Assembly (NCBI RefSeq): GCF_000226975.2
Contig: NZ_CP019285.1
Coordinates: 1,798,001 to 1,862,000 of the forward strand
Direction of reading: 5' to 3'
Source: Halobiforma lacisalsi AJ5
Lineage (GTDB): Archaea; Halobacteriota; Halobacteria; Halobacteriales; Natrialbaceae
Length of the DNA: 64,000 bases
This document shows positions 15,887 to 23,899 of this stretch, piece after piece (within the stretch, counting starts at the first letter, position 1; each line of letters starts with the position of its first letter). Made by a program: the position numbers and the translations under genes. A model generated the notes under the pieces. It was not told the DNA's origin and searched no databases. It worked only from the letters and a program-made list of their open reading frames with translations.

Positions 15887-16054
15887 TCAGCGTCCCGTGA
15901 TGACGTCGGTACTCTCGCACTTGGGACACTGGGTCATCCGTCCCAGTTTCGGGACCTCGAGGCGGAGCCACTCGTCGTCCCCGCTGGGCGCCTCGAACCC
16001 GCAGTTGCGACAGCGCGATCGCGTCCGCTTGACGTGAGCTGGTTCGTTGGCCAT
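15887..16054 (-). CDS. 55-residue zinc-ribbon protein
   Basis: MANEPAHVKRTRSRCRNCGFEA... ending CPKCESTDVITGR. Two CxxC knuckles (CRNC, CPKC) about 27 residues apart would bind one zinc. Basic N-terminus and acidic middle. The ATG at 16054 was preferred to upstream ATGs because an AT-rich, TATA-like stretch (about 16076-16084) sits 25-30 bases before it, fitting a leaderless transcript. Many haloarchaea carry such free zinc ribbons; no function is assigned. Confidence 0.72.
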   Translation of the reverse strand: MANEPAHVKRTRSRCRNCGFEAPSGDDEWLRLEVPKLGRMTQCPKCESTDVITGR

Positions 16055-16124
16055 ACGTGACGTTATGTCATTGACTATCATATAGGTTGGTCCCGGTTCC
16101 CGTCTCCCGGGGAGCGGGTACGGG

Positions 16125-16143
16125 CGGCCGCGAGTCGCGGCCG
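16125..16143 (-). terminator. strong hairpin downstream of the 210-residue gene
   Basis: CGGCCGCG-AGT-CGCGGCCG forms a perfect 8-bp stem with a three-base loop, about 30 bases past the stop codon of the minus-strand gene ending at 16173. No long T-run follows, so termination is inferred from position and stability only. Confidence 0.4.
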
Positions 16144-16172
16144 TCCGACAACGACGAGCGTGTGACAGGGTC

Positions 16173-16805
16173 TTATCGTCGGCCGGACGAGGACGGCTCG
16201 AGTTGCCGATCGACCGATCCGTCGCCGTCCGGCGGTCGCTCGGAGATCGATCCGTCGGTCTCGGCCGCCGCGTTCGTCGCCGCATCGTCGTACCGTAGCA
16301 CCGAGTCGTCCGGATCCGCGTCCGTCTCGCCGGTGGCCTCGAGCGCCTCGAGACGATCGAATACGTCGATCGTTCGCCGGCCGTCCGTACAGGGGGCGAC
16401 GTGGATCAGATCGCCGTCCACGAACTCGGCGAGCGCGATCGTCGGCAGTCGCCAGACTTCCCGGGACTCTCCGGTGATCGTCGATTCGACGGTTCGAGGC
16501 CGGAAGAACGGCTTTAGCCGCCGATCGGTCCGGTTTGCCCACTCCTCGAACGCATCGAGCCGTCGATCGATACGCTCGAGTTGCGGGATGCGGACGCCAT
16601 CGGTTCCGGGGCCGGCACTGGTCTCGGGACCGCGCTCGATCTCTTTCCCCCAGACGCGAACGGCCGTCTCGATCTCACGGTCGGAATCCCGTTCGATCGC
16701 GTCGACGCGCTCGATCGCACGTTCCTGCGTGGGACCGGTCGAAACCGGCGCGAACGAACGGATCCACAACTCGACGGTCGTCGGACCGGATCTGGGTGGT
16801 GCCAC
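16173..16805 (-). CDS. conserved haloarchaeal protein of unknown function
   Basis: 210 residues. Starts MAPPRSGPTTVELWIRSFAP and has a helical segment AIERVDAIERDSDREIETAVRVWGKEI. A centre region follows (LERIDRRLDAFEEWANRT), then a beta-rich region VWRLPTIALAEFVDGDLIHVAPC. The C-terminal 50 residues are Asp/Ser-rich and probably disordered. The layout resembles a group of haloarchaeal proteins sometimes labelled HTH-domain proteins, but I see no clear DNA-binding motif. Divergent from the TIGR00300 gene, with about 230 bases between the start codons. Confidence 0.6.
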   Translation of the reverse strand: MAPPRSGPTTVELWIRSFAPVSTGPTQERAIERVDAIERDSDREIETAVRVWGKEIERGPETSAGPGTDGVRIPQLERIDRRLDAFEEWANRTDRRLKPFFRPRTVESTITGESREVWRLPTIALAEFVDGDLIHVAPCTDGRRTIDVFDRLEALEATGETDADPDDSVLRYDDAATNAAAETDGSISERPPDGDGSVDRQLEPSSSGRR

Positions 16806-17039
16806 GGCTGATCTCCGTGGAGGGAGTCAACGACCCCGCACAAAAGTATTGTCCAGCGTATCAGTCCACGGAGGTGAAACGTGTCCCTGTGCCCGCTTGC
16901 GGTTCCGCCGTTCCGGTGGCGGGAGGAATCCGGTAAGGAATGCCGATACCGCCGGCCGAACCCGCGAGGCTCCCGGCGCGGGTGACGGGCCGGGATCGAG
17001 ACGCACACATTGACGGTCCCCCGTCGCCAACGACGATCA

Positions 17040-18272
17040 ATGACAGTTGCGCGTACCGTCGAACTCGAGGGACACATCATCGACTCGGGAACGATGGGGA
17101 CCAGTTTCGGGATCGTAATGGACATGGGCGGCGAGTTCGAGGTCGAGGAGTTCGAGGTCGGCCGCCGCAAACACGACGAGAGCTACTGCCGGATGCGGGT
17201 GATGGCCGAGAACGAGGCCGACCTGAAGGCGATCCTCCACGAACTCAATCAGAACGGCGCGACCGTCGCGGACCCGCGGGACGCGACGCTCGAGGCCGCG
17301 CCGGCCGACGGGGTCGTCCCGCCGGGATTCTACTCGACGACGAACCACCCGACCTACGTCCGGGTCGACGGCGAGTGGCTCGCGGTCGAGGACCCGGAGA
17401 TGGACTGTGCACTGGTCGTCGAGGGACCGGCCGACGACCCCCGCGTCCGGACCGTCGTCCTCAACGCCGTCGAGGAGGGCGACCTCGTCGTCACCGGTGA
17501 CACCGGGATCAGGGTCGAACCGCCAGAGCGCCCCCGCGACGGCGGCGGCTCGTTCGGGTTCATGCAGGGCGGCATCTCGAGCGAGCGTCCCTCCGAGTCG
17601 CTCATCGAGGAGATCGCCGACGAGATGCGCTCGGTCCGCGAGGACGGCGGCAACGTGCTCGCGGTCTGTGGCCCGGCGATCGTTCATTCGGGCGGCCGTG
17701 ATGCGCTCGCGGAACTGGTCCGGGAAGGGTACGTCGACGGCATCAGCGCGGGGAACGGCTTCGCCGTCCACGACCTGGAGCGGGACCTCTACGGCACCTC
17801 GCTGGGTGTCGACACCGAGAGCCTGGAACACCCCCGCGAGGGACACAAACACCACATCTACACGATCAGCGAGATCGTCCGCGCCGGCGGCATCGAGGAG
17901 GCCGTCGCGGAGGGGATCGTCGACGAGGGCGTGATGTACGAGTGTGTCGACAACGACGTCCCGTTCGTGCTGGCGGGGTCGATCCGCGACGACGGCCCGC
18001 TGCCCGACACGATCACCGACGCGATCGAGGCCCAGAACGCGATCCGCGAGCAGGCCCACGAGGCCGACCTCGTCTTGATGCTCTCGACGCTGTTGCACTC
18101 CGTGGCGGTCGGGAACTGCCTCCCGTCGACGACCAAGACCGTCTGCGTCGACATCAACCCCGCGACCGTCACCCAGTTGATCGACCGGGGCAGCGCGCAG
18201 GCGATCGGGATGGTCACCGACATCGGCGCGTTTATCCCGATGCTGCGCGACGAACTGCTCGAGTCCGAATAG
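17040..18272 (+). CDS. TIGR00300 (LOR/SDH) family protein, probable archaeal ornithine cyclodeaminase
   Basis: 410 residues from ATG 17040 (MTVARTVELEGHIIDSG). The N-terminal LOR/SDH domain (about 1-100) precedes a Rossmann-like region with LAVCGPAIVHSGG and, near the C-terminus, VCVDINPATVTQLIDRGS. In Methanococcus a member of this family was shown to convert ornithine to proline and ammonia, so that reaction is the best guess. The ATG 30 bases upstream adds a poorly coding start. It stands alone; no proline or arginine genes adjoin. Confidence 0.83.
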   Translation: MTVARTVELEGHIIDSGTMGTSFGIVMDMGGEFEVEEFEVGRRKHDESYCRMRVMAENEADLKAILHELNQNGATVADPRDATLEAAPADGVVPPGFYSTTNHPTYVRVDGEWLAVEDPEMDCALVVEGPADDPRVRTVVLNAVEEGDLVVTGDTGIRVEPPERPRDGGGSFGFMQGGISSERPSESLIEEIADEMRSVREDGGNVLAVCGPAIVHSGGRDALAELVREGYVDGISAGNGFAVHDLERDLYGTSLGVDTESLEHPREGHKHHIYTISEIVRAGGIEEAVAEGIVDEGVMYECVDNDVPFVLAGSIRDDGPLPDTITDAIEAQNAIREQAHEADLVLMLSTLLHSVAVGNCLPSTTKTVCVDINPATVTQLIDRGSAQAIGMVTDIGAFIPMLRDELLESE

Positions 18273-18317
18273 TCGGAGAAGCGATCGACCTGACGGGGGC
18301 TCGAGCCCCCTGGGCGG

Positions 18318-19076
18318 TCACTGGACGGAGAAGCCGCCGTCGACGACCAGTGATTCGCCGGTGACGAACGAGGCGTCGTCGGAACACAGCCACGCGACCG
18401 CGCCGGCGATCTCCTCGGGTTGTCCGAGCCGATCCATCGGCGTCGCGGCGATCGTTTGCTCCATGCTCTCCGGGTCCTCCTCCTGTGAACGCTCGACCAT
18501 CGGCGTCTCGATGACGCCCGGACACACCGCGTTCACCCGAAGGTCCTCGGCGCCGAACTCGATCGCTGCCGTCTTCGTCAGCCCGACGACCCCGTGCTTG
18601 CTCGCGACGTACGGAGTGAGGTTCGGGAACCCGAGGATGCCGGCGATCGACGCCGTGTTGACGATCGCGCCGCCCCCGTCCTCGAGCATCGCCGGGATCT
18701 CCTCACGGAGCCCGTGAAAGACGCCGGAGAGGTTGATCTCTATCACACGATTCCAGTTCGACAGCGACTGTTCGCTCGAGGGGGCGCTCTCGCCTTCGAT
18801 GCCGGCGTTGTTGAACGCGAAGTCGAGGCCGCCGTAGCTGTCGACGGCCGTCTCGACCGCGGCGGCGACCTCGTCGCCGTCCGTCACGTCGCACTCGACG
18901 AACGTCGCCTCGCCGCCGTCGGCGTCGATGTGGGAGACGGTCTCCTCGCCTCCCTCCGCGTCGACGTCGGCGACGACGACGCTCGCTCCCTCGGTTGCGA
19001 ATCGTGCTGCCGTTGCCCGTCCGATACCGGAGCCGCCGCCGGTGACGATGGCGACTCCGTCGTTGAGTCCGTTCAT
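18318..19076 (-). CDS. SDR-family oxidoreductase (classical)
   Basis: About 252 residues from ATG 19076 (MNGLNDGVAIVTGGG). The nucleotide motif is TGGGSGIGRATA, followed by VVADVDAEGG, where an acidic residue after beta-2 favours NAD over NADP. NNAGIEGESA is the structural NAG motif, and the catalytic Ser is in NTASIAGILG with YVASKHGVVGLTK (YxxxK). It ends in the glucose-dehydrogenase-like tail FVTGESLVVDGGFSVQ. Substrate unknown. The longer upstream frame is rejected because it crosses a perfect hairpin and has poor codon use. Confidence 0.87.
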   Translation of the reverse strand: MNGLNDGVAIVTGGGSGIGRATAARFATEGASVVVADVDAEGGEETVSHIDADGGEATFVECDVTDGDEVAAAVETAVDSYGGLDFAFNNAGIEGESAPSSEQSLSNWNRVIEINLSGVFHGLREEIPAMLEDGGGAIVNTASIAGILGFPNLTPYVASKHGVVGLTKTAAIEFGAEDLRVNAVCPGVIETPMVERSQEEDPESMEQTIAATPMDRLGQPEEIAGAVAWLCSDDASFVTGESLVVDGGFSVQ

Positions 19077-19095
19077 GGCGGTAATCCTCATCCTC

Positions 19096-19114
19096 CGCGA
19101 GCGGTCCGCTCGCG
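19096..19114. repeat. palindromic hairpin CGCGAGCG/CGCTCGCG with 3-base loop
   Basis: Perfect 8-bp stem with loop GTC, 20 bases upstream of the SDR start. It looks like the hairpins found inside the crtD coding region (25096-25139): short GC-rich arms and a three-base loop. It may be a 5' UTR structure or a copy of a small palindromic repeat. Confidence 0.5.
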
Positions 19115-19299
19115 AGTGACCTCCCGACGCGAGCGATGCGATACGGGCGGCCGTCTCGGAACACGGGTCGTGACACCAAGAAACACGCATCGATTTTCAG
19201 CAACAGAGGACGGCAGCGCTCGTCGGTCGGCGGCCGACGGCGGATGGTCGGCACCCGAACGTCCCTACCTGTTATTGTCGTCTACGTTCTACGAGTCGA

Positions 19300-20937
19300 A
19301 TGATGGGAACCCGGGACGACCTCGCCGAAGCTACGCTCGAGACGCTCCCGCTCACGGTGGCCGTCCTCGACTCGACGGGCCGGATCCTGTTGACGAACCG
19401 GTCGTGGCGGGAGTTCAACCCCGACGACGACGACCACGTCGGCGTCAATTACGTCGCGACCGCCGAGATGGGCGACGAGGAGGGGGACGACGAACACGCC
19501 CGCCGGGCAGTCGAGGGGCTCGAAGCGGTTCTGGAGGGCGAACGGGAGACGTTCTCCATGGAGTACCCCTGCCACACGCCCGAGGAGAAACAGTGGTTCC
19601 TGATGCGAGCCAGCCGGTTCACCGTCGACGGCGACGTGCGGGTCTCGGTCGTCCACCTCGACATCACCGACCGAAAACTCGCGGAACTCGACGCCGAGGC
19701 GGCCCTCGAGCGCCTGCGCGAGCAACAGCGCAACCTCGAGCACGTCCTCGAGCGAATCGACGGCCTCGTCCGCGACGTCACCGACGCCGCCGTGGGCGCG
19801 GGGAGTCGCAGTGAGATCGAACACGGCGTCTGTCGGGAACTCGCGGACACCGATCCGTACGTGCTCGCCTGGATCGGCCGCGTCGACGTCACCACCAGGC
19901 GCGTCTCGCCCCGCGAGTGGGCCGGCCACAGGGAGGTGCCACTGGAGAACGACGAACTCGTCCTCTCCTCCGACGAGAGCCATCCCGCGGTGCAGGCGCT
20001 CAGGGAGGGCGAACCGCGGGCCATCCAGGACGTCGCCGAGTTCGATCACGCCGATCACTGGTGGCCGACCGGCGCGGGCGATCTGTTCCGATCGGTCGCC
20101 GCGATCCCGCTCGAGTACGGCGACGTCACCTACGGCGTGCTCGTAGTGTTCGCCGAGGACGCCGACGCCTTCGACGAGCGGGAACTGCTCGTCCTCGAGT
20201 CGCTTGCCGGGACCGTCTCGACGGCGATGAACGCGATCGAGGCCCGGCGGATGCTCACTACCGAGACGATCGTCGAACTCGAGGCGACAATCGAGGATCC
20301 GTCGCTGTTCGTGACGGCGCTTGCGACCGAACTCGGGGCGTCGGTGACCTACCGCGGATTGACCTACGACAAGGAGGGGACCGCGCTCGCGGTCTTCTAC
20401 GTCGACTGTACCGGAGGGGTCGAAGCGGTCGCTGCCGACCTGGACGGGGTCGAGGACGCGACGGTCCTCTCGGAGTACGAGGACGGCACCCTGCTGGAAC
20501 TGGCGCTGTCCGACGGCATCGTCACCGCGCTCGCCGACCACGGGGGCGTCATCCAGCGGTTCGATGCCGTACCCGACGACAGGGTCGCCGACCTGGCGCT
20601 ACAACTGCCTAACGGCCAGTCGGCCCGGTCCGTCTACGACCTCCTCGAGGAGCGGTACGACCGGACGGAACTGATCAGCTACCACGAGTCCGACCGCCCG
20701 ACGCGAACGCTGCGGGACGTCGCGGCGGAACTCGACTCGAAACTCACCGATCGCCAGGAGATGGCCCTCAGAAAGGCCTTCTACGCCGACTACTTCGAGT
20801 GGCCACGGGGGGTCTCGGGCGAAGAACTGGCGGAATCCATGGGTGTGTCCCGGTCGACGTATCACCAGCACCTCCGCGCCGCACAGCGAAAATTGCTCGA
20901 GGAACTGTTCGCCGTGGACCCCACTAGTGAGGGCTAG
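19300..20937 (+). CDS. Bat-like transcriptional regulator (PAS-GAF-Bat-HTH_10) next to crtB
   Basis: 545 residues. PAS at about 10-130 (ends VSVVHLDITDRKLAEL), coiled linker, GAF at about 150-315, Bat-associated domain about 325-470, HTH_10 about 485-540 (LTDRQEMALRKAFYADYFEWPRGVSGEELAESMGVSRSTYHQHL). This is the domain order of the bacterio-opsin activator Bat, which in Halobacterium activates opsin and carotenoid genes. Its stop codon is one base before the crtB TATA-like box. Regulation of the carotenoid genes is therefore the natural hypothesis, by analogy only. No opsin gene is in this window. Confidence 0.9.
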   Translation: MMGTRDDLAEATLETLPLTVAVLDSTGRILLTNRSWREFNPDDDDHVGVNYVATAEMGDEEGDDEHARRAVEGLEAVLEGERETFSMEYPCHTPEEKQWFLMRASRFTVDGDVRVSVVHLDITDRKLAELDAEAALERLREQQRNLEHVLERIDGLVRDVTDAAVGAGSRSEIEHGVCRELADTDPYVLAWIGRVDVTTRRVSPREWAGHREVPLENDELVLSSDESHPAVQALREGEPRAIQDVAEFDHADHWWPTGAGDLFRSVAAIPLEYGDVTYGVLVVFAEDADAFDERELLVLESLAGTVSTAMNAIEARRMLTTETIVELEATIEDPSLFVTALATELGASVTYRGLTYDKEGTALAVFYVDCTGGVEAVAADLDGVEDATVLSEYEDGTLLELALSDGIVTALADHGGVIQRFDAVPDDRVADLALQLPNGQSARSVYDLLEERYDRTELISYHESDRPTRTLRDVAAELDSKLTDRQEMALRKAFYADYFEWPRGVSGEELAESMGVSRSTYHQHLRAAQRKLLEELFAVDPTSEG

Positions 20938-20938
20938 G

Positions 20939-20947
20939 TATTTTATA
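20939..20947 (+). promoter_or_regulatory. crtB: TATA box of crtB
   Basis: TATTTTATA starts one base after the stop codon of the Bat-like gene and predicts transcription start near 20970, leaving a leader of about 30 bases before ATG 21001. It suggests that crtB has its own promoter as well as possible read-through. Confidence 0.6.
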
Positions 20948-21000
20948 CGTTCCTGTCGTACAGAAAACACCACGCAGTCACCGGACGCTACCCATTATAA

Positions 21001-21963
21001 ATGAGACAGGAACACATCGAGAGAGGGAAGGCGATACAGAGACGGACCGGAAAAACGTTCTACCTCGCGACGCGGTTCCTCCCCGAGCGCGTTCGTCACT
21101 CGACTCACGTTCTCTACGCGTTTTTCCGGATCGCGGACGAGGTCGTCGACGACGCTGCGGATACCCCTCAGGAAGAGCAACGAGCCGAACTCGAGAAGTT
21201 GCGCGCCCAGTCGCTGGGCGACGAGCCAGCGGACGATCCGGTTCTGGAAGCCTTCTGTGAACTCCGGGAGCGCCACGACATCGCCGACGAGGAGGTCGAG
21301 GAGTTCGTCGACGCGATGGTTACCGACATCACCCGGAGCCGATACGAGACCTACGACGACCTCGAAGCGTACATGCGGGGGTCGGCCGCGGCGGTTGGCG
21401 TGATGATGACCGCGATCATGGACCTCGACCCCGAGATGGAGGAGGCTGCGCTCCCGCACGCGATCAAGCTCGGCGAGGCCTTCCAGCTGACCAATTTCCT
21501 CCGGGACGTCCGGGAGGACATCGTCGAGCGCGACCGCATCTATCTCCCCCTCGAGACGCTTCGCGAGCACGGGGTGTCTCCCGAGGAAATCGAGAACTTC
21601 GAGTACTCCCCGGCGTTCGCCGCGGCGATGGAGGACGAACTCGAGCGGACTGAGGAACTGTACCGCGAGGGCGTCGCCGGGATCCGGTATCTCCCCCAGG
21701 ACTGCCAGCTCCCGGTGTTGCTGGCGGCCGTGTTGTACGCCGAACACCACTCGCTCATCCGGGCACGCGACTACGACGTCCTTACCGAAGAACCGTCGCT
21801 GTCGACGGCCCGGAAGCTGTGGTGTCTCGCGAAGACCCGCTGGCACTGGCACTGGAACCGCGACCCCGAAGCAGTGTTTCAGCGGGTGTCTGCGGTGCCG
21901 ACGGCCGATCCCGGACCCGATCACCGCGGACCGGAGCCCGGGGACGGGGTCCCGACGCGGTAG
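21001..21963 (+). CDS. crtB: phytoene synthase
   Basis: 320 residues. It condenses two geranylgeranyl diphosphates to phytoene, the first committed carotenoid step. Both aspartate-rich motifs are present: FFRIADEVVDDAAD near residues 41-54 and LTNFLRDVREDIVERDRIYLP near 163-183. The opening block KTFYLATRFLPERVRHSTHVLYAF is typical. The last 25 residues are proline- and glycine-rich and probably disordered. It is convergent with cruF-lyeJ-crtD, which carry out the later steps to bacterioruberin. Confidence 0.95.
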   Translation: MRQEHIERGKAIQRRTGKTFYLATRFLPERVRHSTHVLYAFFRIADEVVDDAADTPQEEQRAELEKLRAQSLGDEPADDPVLEAFCELRERHDIADEEVEEFVDAMVTDITRSRYETYDDLEAYMRGSAAAVGVMMTAIMDLDPEMEEAALPHAIKLGEAFQLTNFLRDVREDIVERDRIYLPLETLREHGVSPEEIENFEYSPAFAAAMEDELERTEELYREGVAGIRYLPQDCQLPVLLAAVLYAEHHSLIRARDYDVLTEEPSLSTARKLWCLAKTRWHWHWNRDPEAVFQRVSAVPTADPGPDHRGPEPGDGVPTR

Positions 21964-22015
21964 CGTCGCTTCCGATCGCCGTACTCGAGTCCGTCGTCGA
22001 CATTGACCGTCGTTT

Positions 22016-22966
22016 TCAGGTGCCGTACCGGGACGGAAGCGCCGCCAGCACCATCTCCCGGTCGTATCGATCCGTCTTGAACAGGCCGAGACAGAACAGG
22101 CCGGCGACCCCCGCAGCGATCCAGTTGCCATAGAGGAGATTGATCGACCCCCAGAGCAACACGAAGCTCACCAGGTCGTCCAGCATGAACTCGCACTCGC
22201 GAACCCGGGCGAGCAGCGCCGTCCGGTCGAACGCGAGGTCGACGAGCGCGACGGCGACGGTGCCCGAGAGCACCCAGCCCCCGTAGTTCGAGAGCGGGAC
22301 GCCGTAGAAGCCGCCGGACTCGAAGCTCCAGAATCCGATCGCGACGGCGGCCGGATCGAGGACGACGTCGATGGCGACGACGGCGAGGATCGCGGCCGGA
22401 ACCCGTACGAGGGGGTTTCCGCTCCGGTCGCCGAGCACCAGCAGCGCCAGCAGGTAGCCGTTCAAAACGAGCGGGATGAAAAACAGCGGGAGTGCGACCG
22501 GGACCGTATCGAACAGCATCGGTCCCAGCTGTATCGCGTACTCGAAGGCGCCGTACGGCCAGTCGGTCGCCACGCCGACGATCTCGATCGCGTACGTGTA
22601 CGCCGTCAGGAGGCCGAGTGCGGCCAGCGCGCGACGATCGATCCGCGGCAGAATGCCGACCAGCAGCGGCGAGCGCATGACGGCGGTTCCAAAGAGTAAC
22701 AACAGCGGGTTGTACGCCAGCGGCTCGGGCAGAAGGCCCTCGGCGCTCGCGACGAGCGACAGCGCGCCGACGACGGGGAAGACGACCGCGATCGTGAACC
22801 GGTTCTCGCGGATGAGCGCCTCGAGGCGTCGCTGGACGGTTGCTCGTCGGTCCGCCCGGTCCTGTTCCCGCTTCCGCTCCCGTTCCCGCTCCCGTTCCCG
22901 CTCCCGTTCGCGTTCACGGTCCCGGCTCCCCTCGTACTCTCGAGTCCGGGCGTTCGACCTATCCAT
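22016..22966 (-). CDS. cruF: bisanhydrobacterioruberin hydratase CruF
   Basis: About 316 residues from ATG 22966 (MDRSNARTREYEG). A polytopic membrane protein with about seven hydrophobic segments, e.g. FTIAVVFPVVGALSLVAS and ALAALGLLTAYTYAIEIVGV, and the conserved block GAFEYAIQLGPMLFDTVPVALPLFF. In haloarchaea CruF adds water to the C2 isopentenyl groups in the last step to bacterioruberin. The N-terminus carries a run of Arg-Glu dipeptides encoded by a 12-bp tandem repeat (about 22870-22920), which is probably unstructured and length-variable. Overlaps lyeJ by eight bases. Confidence 0.9.
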   Translation of the reverse strand: MDRSNARTREYEGSRDRERERERERERERERKREQDRADRRATVQRRLEALIRENRFTIAVVFPVVGALSLVASAEGLLPEPLAYNPLLLLFGTAVMRSPLLVGILPRIDRRALAALGLLTAYTYAIEIVGVATDWPYGAFEYAIQLGPMLFDTVPVALPLFFIPLVLNGYLLALLVLGDRSGNPLVRVPAAILAVVAIDVVLDPAAVAIGFWSFESGGFYGVPLSNYGGWVLSGTVAVALVDLAFDRTALLARVRECEFMLDDLVSFVLLWGSINLLYGNWIAAGVAGLFCLGLFKTDRYDREMVLAALPSRYGT

Positions 22967-23885
22967 TGACGAGCCTCCAGAGGGCACCCATCGTCAGGGC
23001 GGTGCCGACGACGGTGTTGATCGCCGGAAACCACCAGTAGGCCCGGTCGACGGCGACGCTCGAGCCGGCCACCACGGCGACGAGCGCGGGGTAGACGGCC
23101 ATGACGGCCCCCAGTCGGTAGTCGATCGCGCCGAACGCGAGGGCGCTGGCCAGCCAGCACGCGCCGCAGTAGGCGTACGTGCGACGTTCGCCGAGGGTCG
23201 TCGCGGTGGTCCGGATCCCGGCCGCACGGTCGGGCTCGATGTCGGGGATCGCCGAGAAGGTGTGCATCCCCATGGCCCACAGCCAGCCGCCGGCGACGGC
23301 GAGTGCGGGCGGCTGGGTGCCGGCGACGGCCGCGTAGGCTGCCGCGCCGGGCGCGACGTAGAGTCCGTTCGAGACCGAGTCGAGCAGCGGCGTCGTCTTG
23401 AACCGGACCGGCGGCGCGCTGTAGGCCGCACCCAGTACGAGGAAGACGACGATCCAGGGCCAGGCCGGCGCCGGAACGACGAGAACGAACAGCAACGGCA
23501 GGGCGGCACAGAGGCCGACCGCGGCGGGGACGTACCCCTGTCCCCGGTACCGGGCCTCCTTGTCCTCCTTTTTCGGGTTCTCAGCGTCTATCTCGCGGTC
23601 GTAGACGTCGTTGATCCCGTAGAGGAAGACGTTCGCCGGGAGCAGGAAGTACGCGAACAGGACGACCGCCGCCGGCGCGAACAGGTCGCCGCGTGCCTCG
23701 GCCGCGTAGGCGACCCCGACCAGCACGGGACCGGCGAGGTAGAGCCAGAATCGCGGCCGCGAGAGGACCAGCAGGTAACGGAGTCGGTGGGCGAGCCCGC
23801 CCCGCTGGTCGGACTTGCCCTCGGCTTCGGCTCCAGCTCCGGTTCCGTCTCCATCGCCCCCTCGCGTCGACGCGTTCTCGCCCAT
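22959..23885 (-). CDS. lyeJ: lycopene elongase/1,2-hydratase LyeJ (UbiA family)
   Basis: UbiA-superfamily prenyltransferase, about 308 residues from ATG 23885 (MGENASTRGG). Metal-diphosphate motifs are GINDVYDREIDAE (NDxxDxxxD) and SAIPDIEPDRAAG (DxxxD). Eight or so membrane helices. In Haloarcula the homologue elongates lycopene at both ends with C5 units and hydrates it toward bacterioruberin. The gene lies 14 bases after crtD and overlaps cruF, so it is the middle of a three-gene operon. The first 35 residues are Gly/Asp/Glu-rich and probably disordered. Confidence 0.9.
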   Translation of the reverse strand: MGENASTRGGDGDGTGAGAEAEGKSDQRGGLAHRLRYLLVLSRPRFWLYLAGPVLVGVAYAAEARGDLFAPAAVVLFAYFLLPANVFLYGINDVYDREIDAENPKKEDKEARYRGQGYVPAAVGLCAALPLLFVLVVPAPAWPWIVVFLVLGAAYSAPPVRFKTTPLLDSVSNGLYVAPGAAAYAAVAGTQPPALAVAGGWLWAMGMHTFSAIPDIEPDRAAGIRTTATTLGERRTYAYCGACWLASALAFGAIDYRLGAVMAVYPALVAVVAGSSVAVDRAYWWFPAINTVVGTALTMGALWRLVNG

Positions 23886-23899
23886 CGCTAGTGTCGTTG

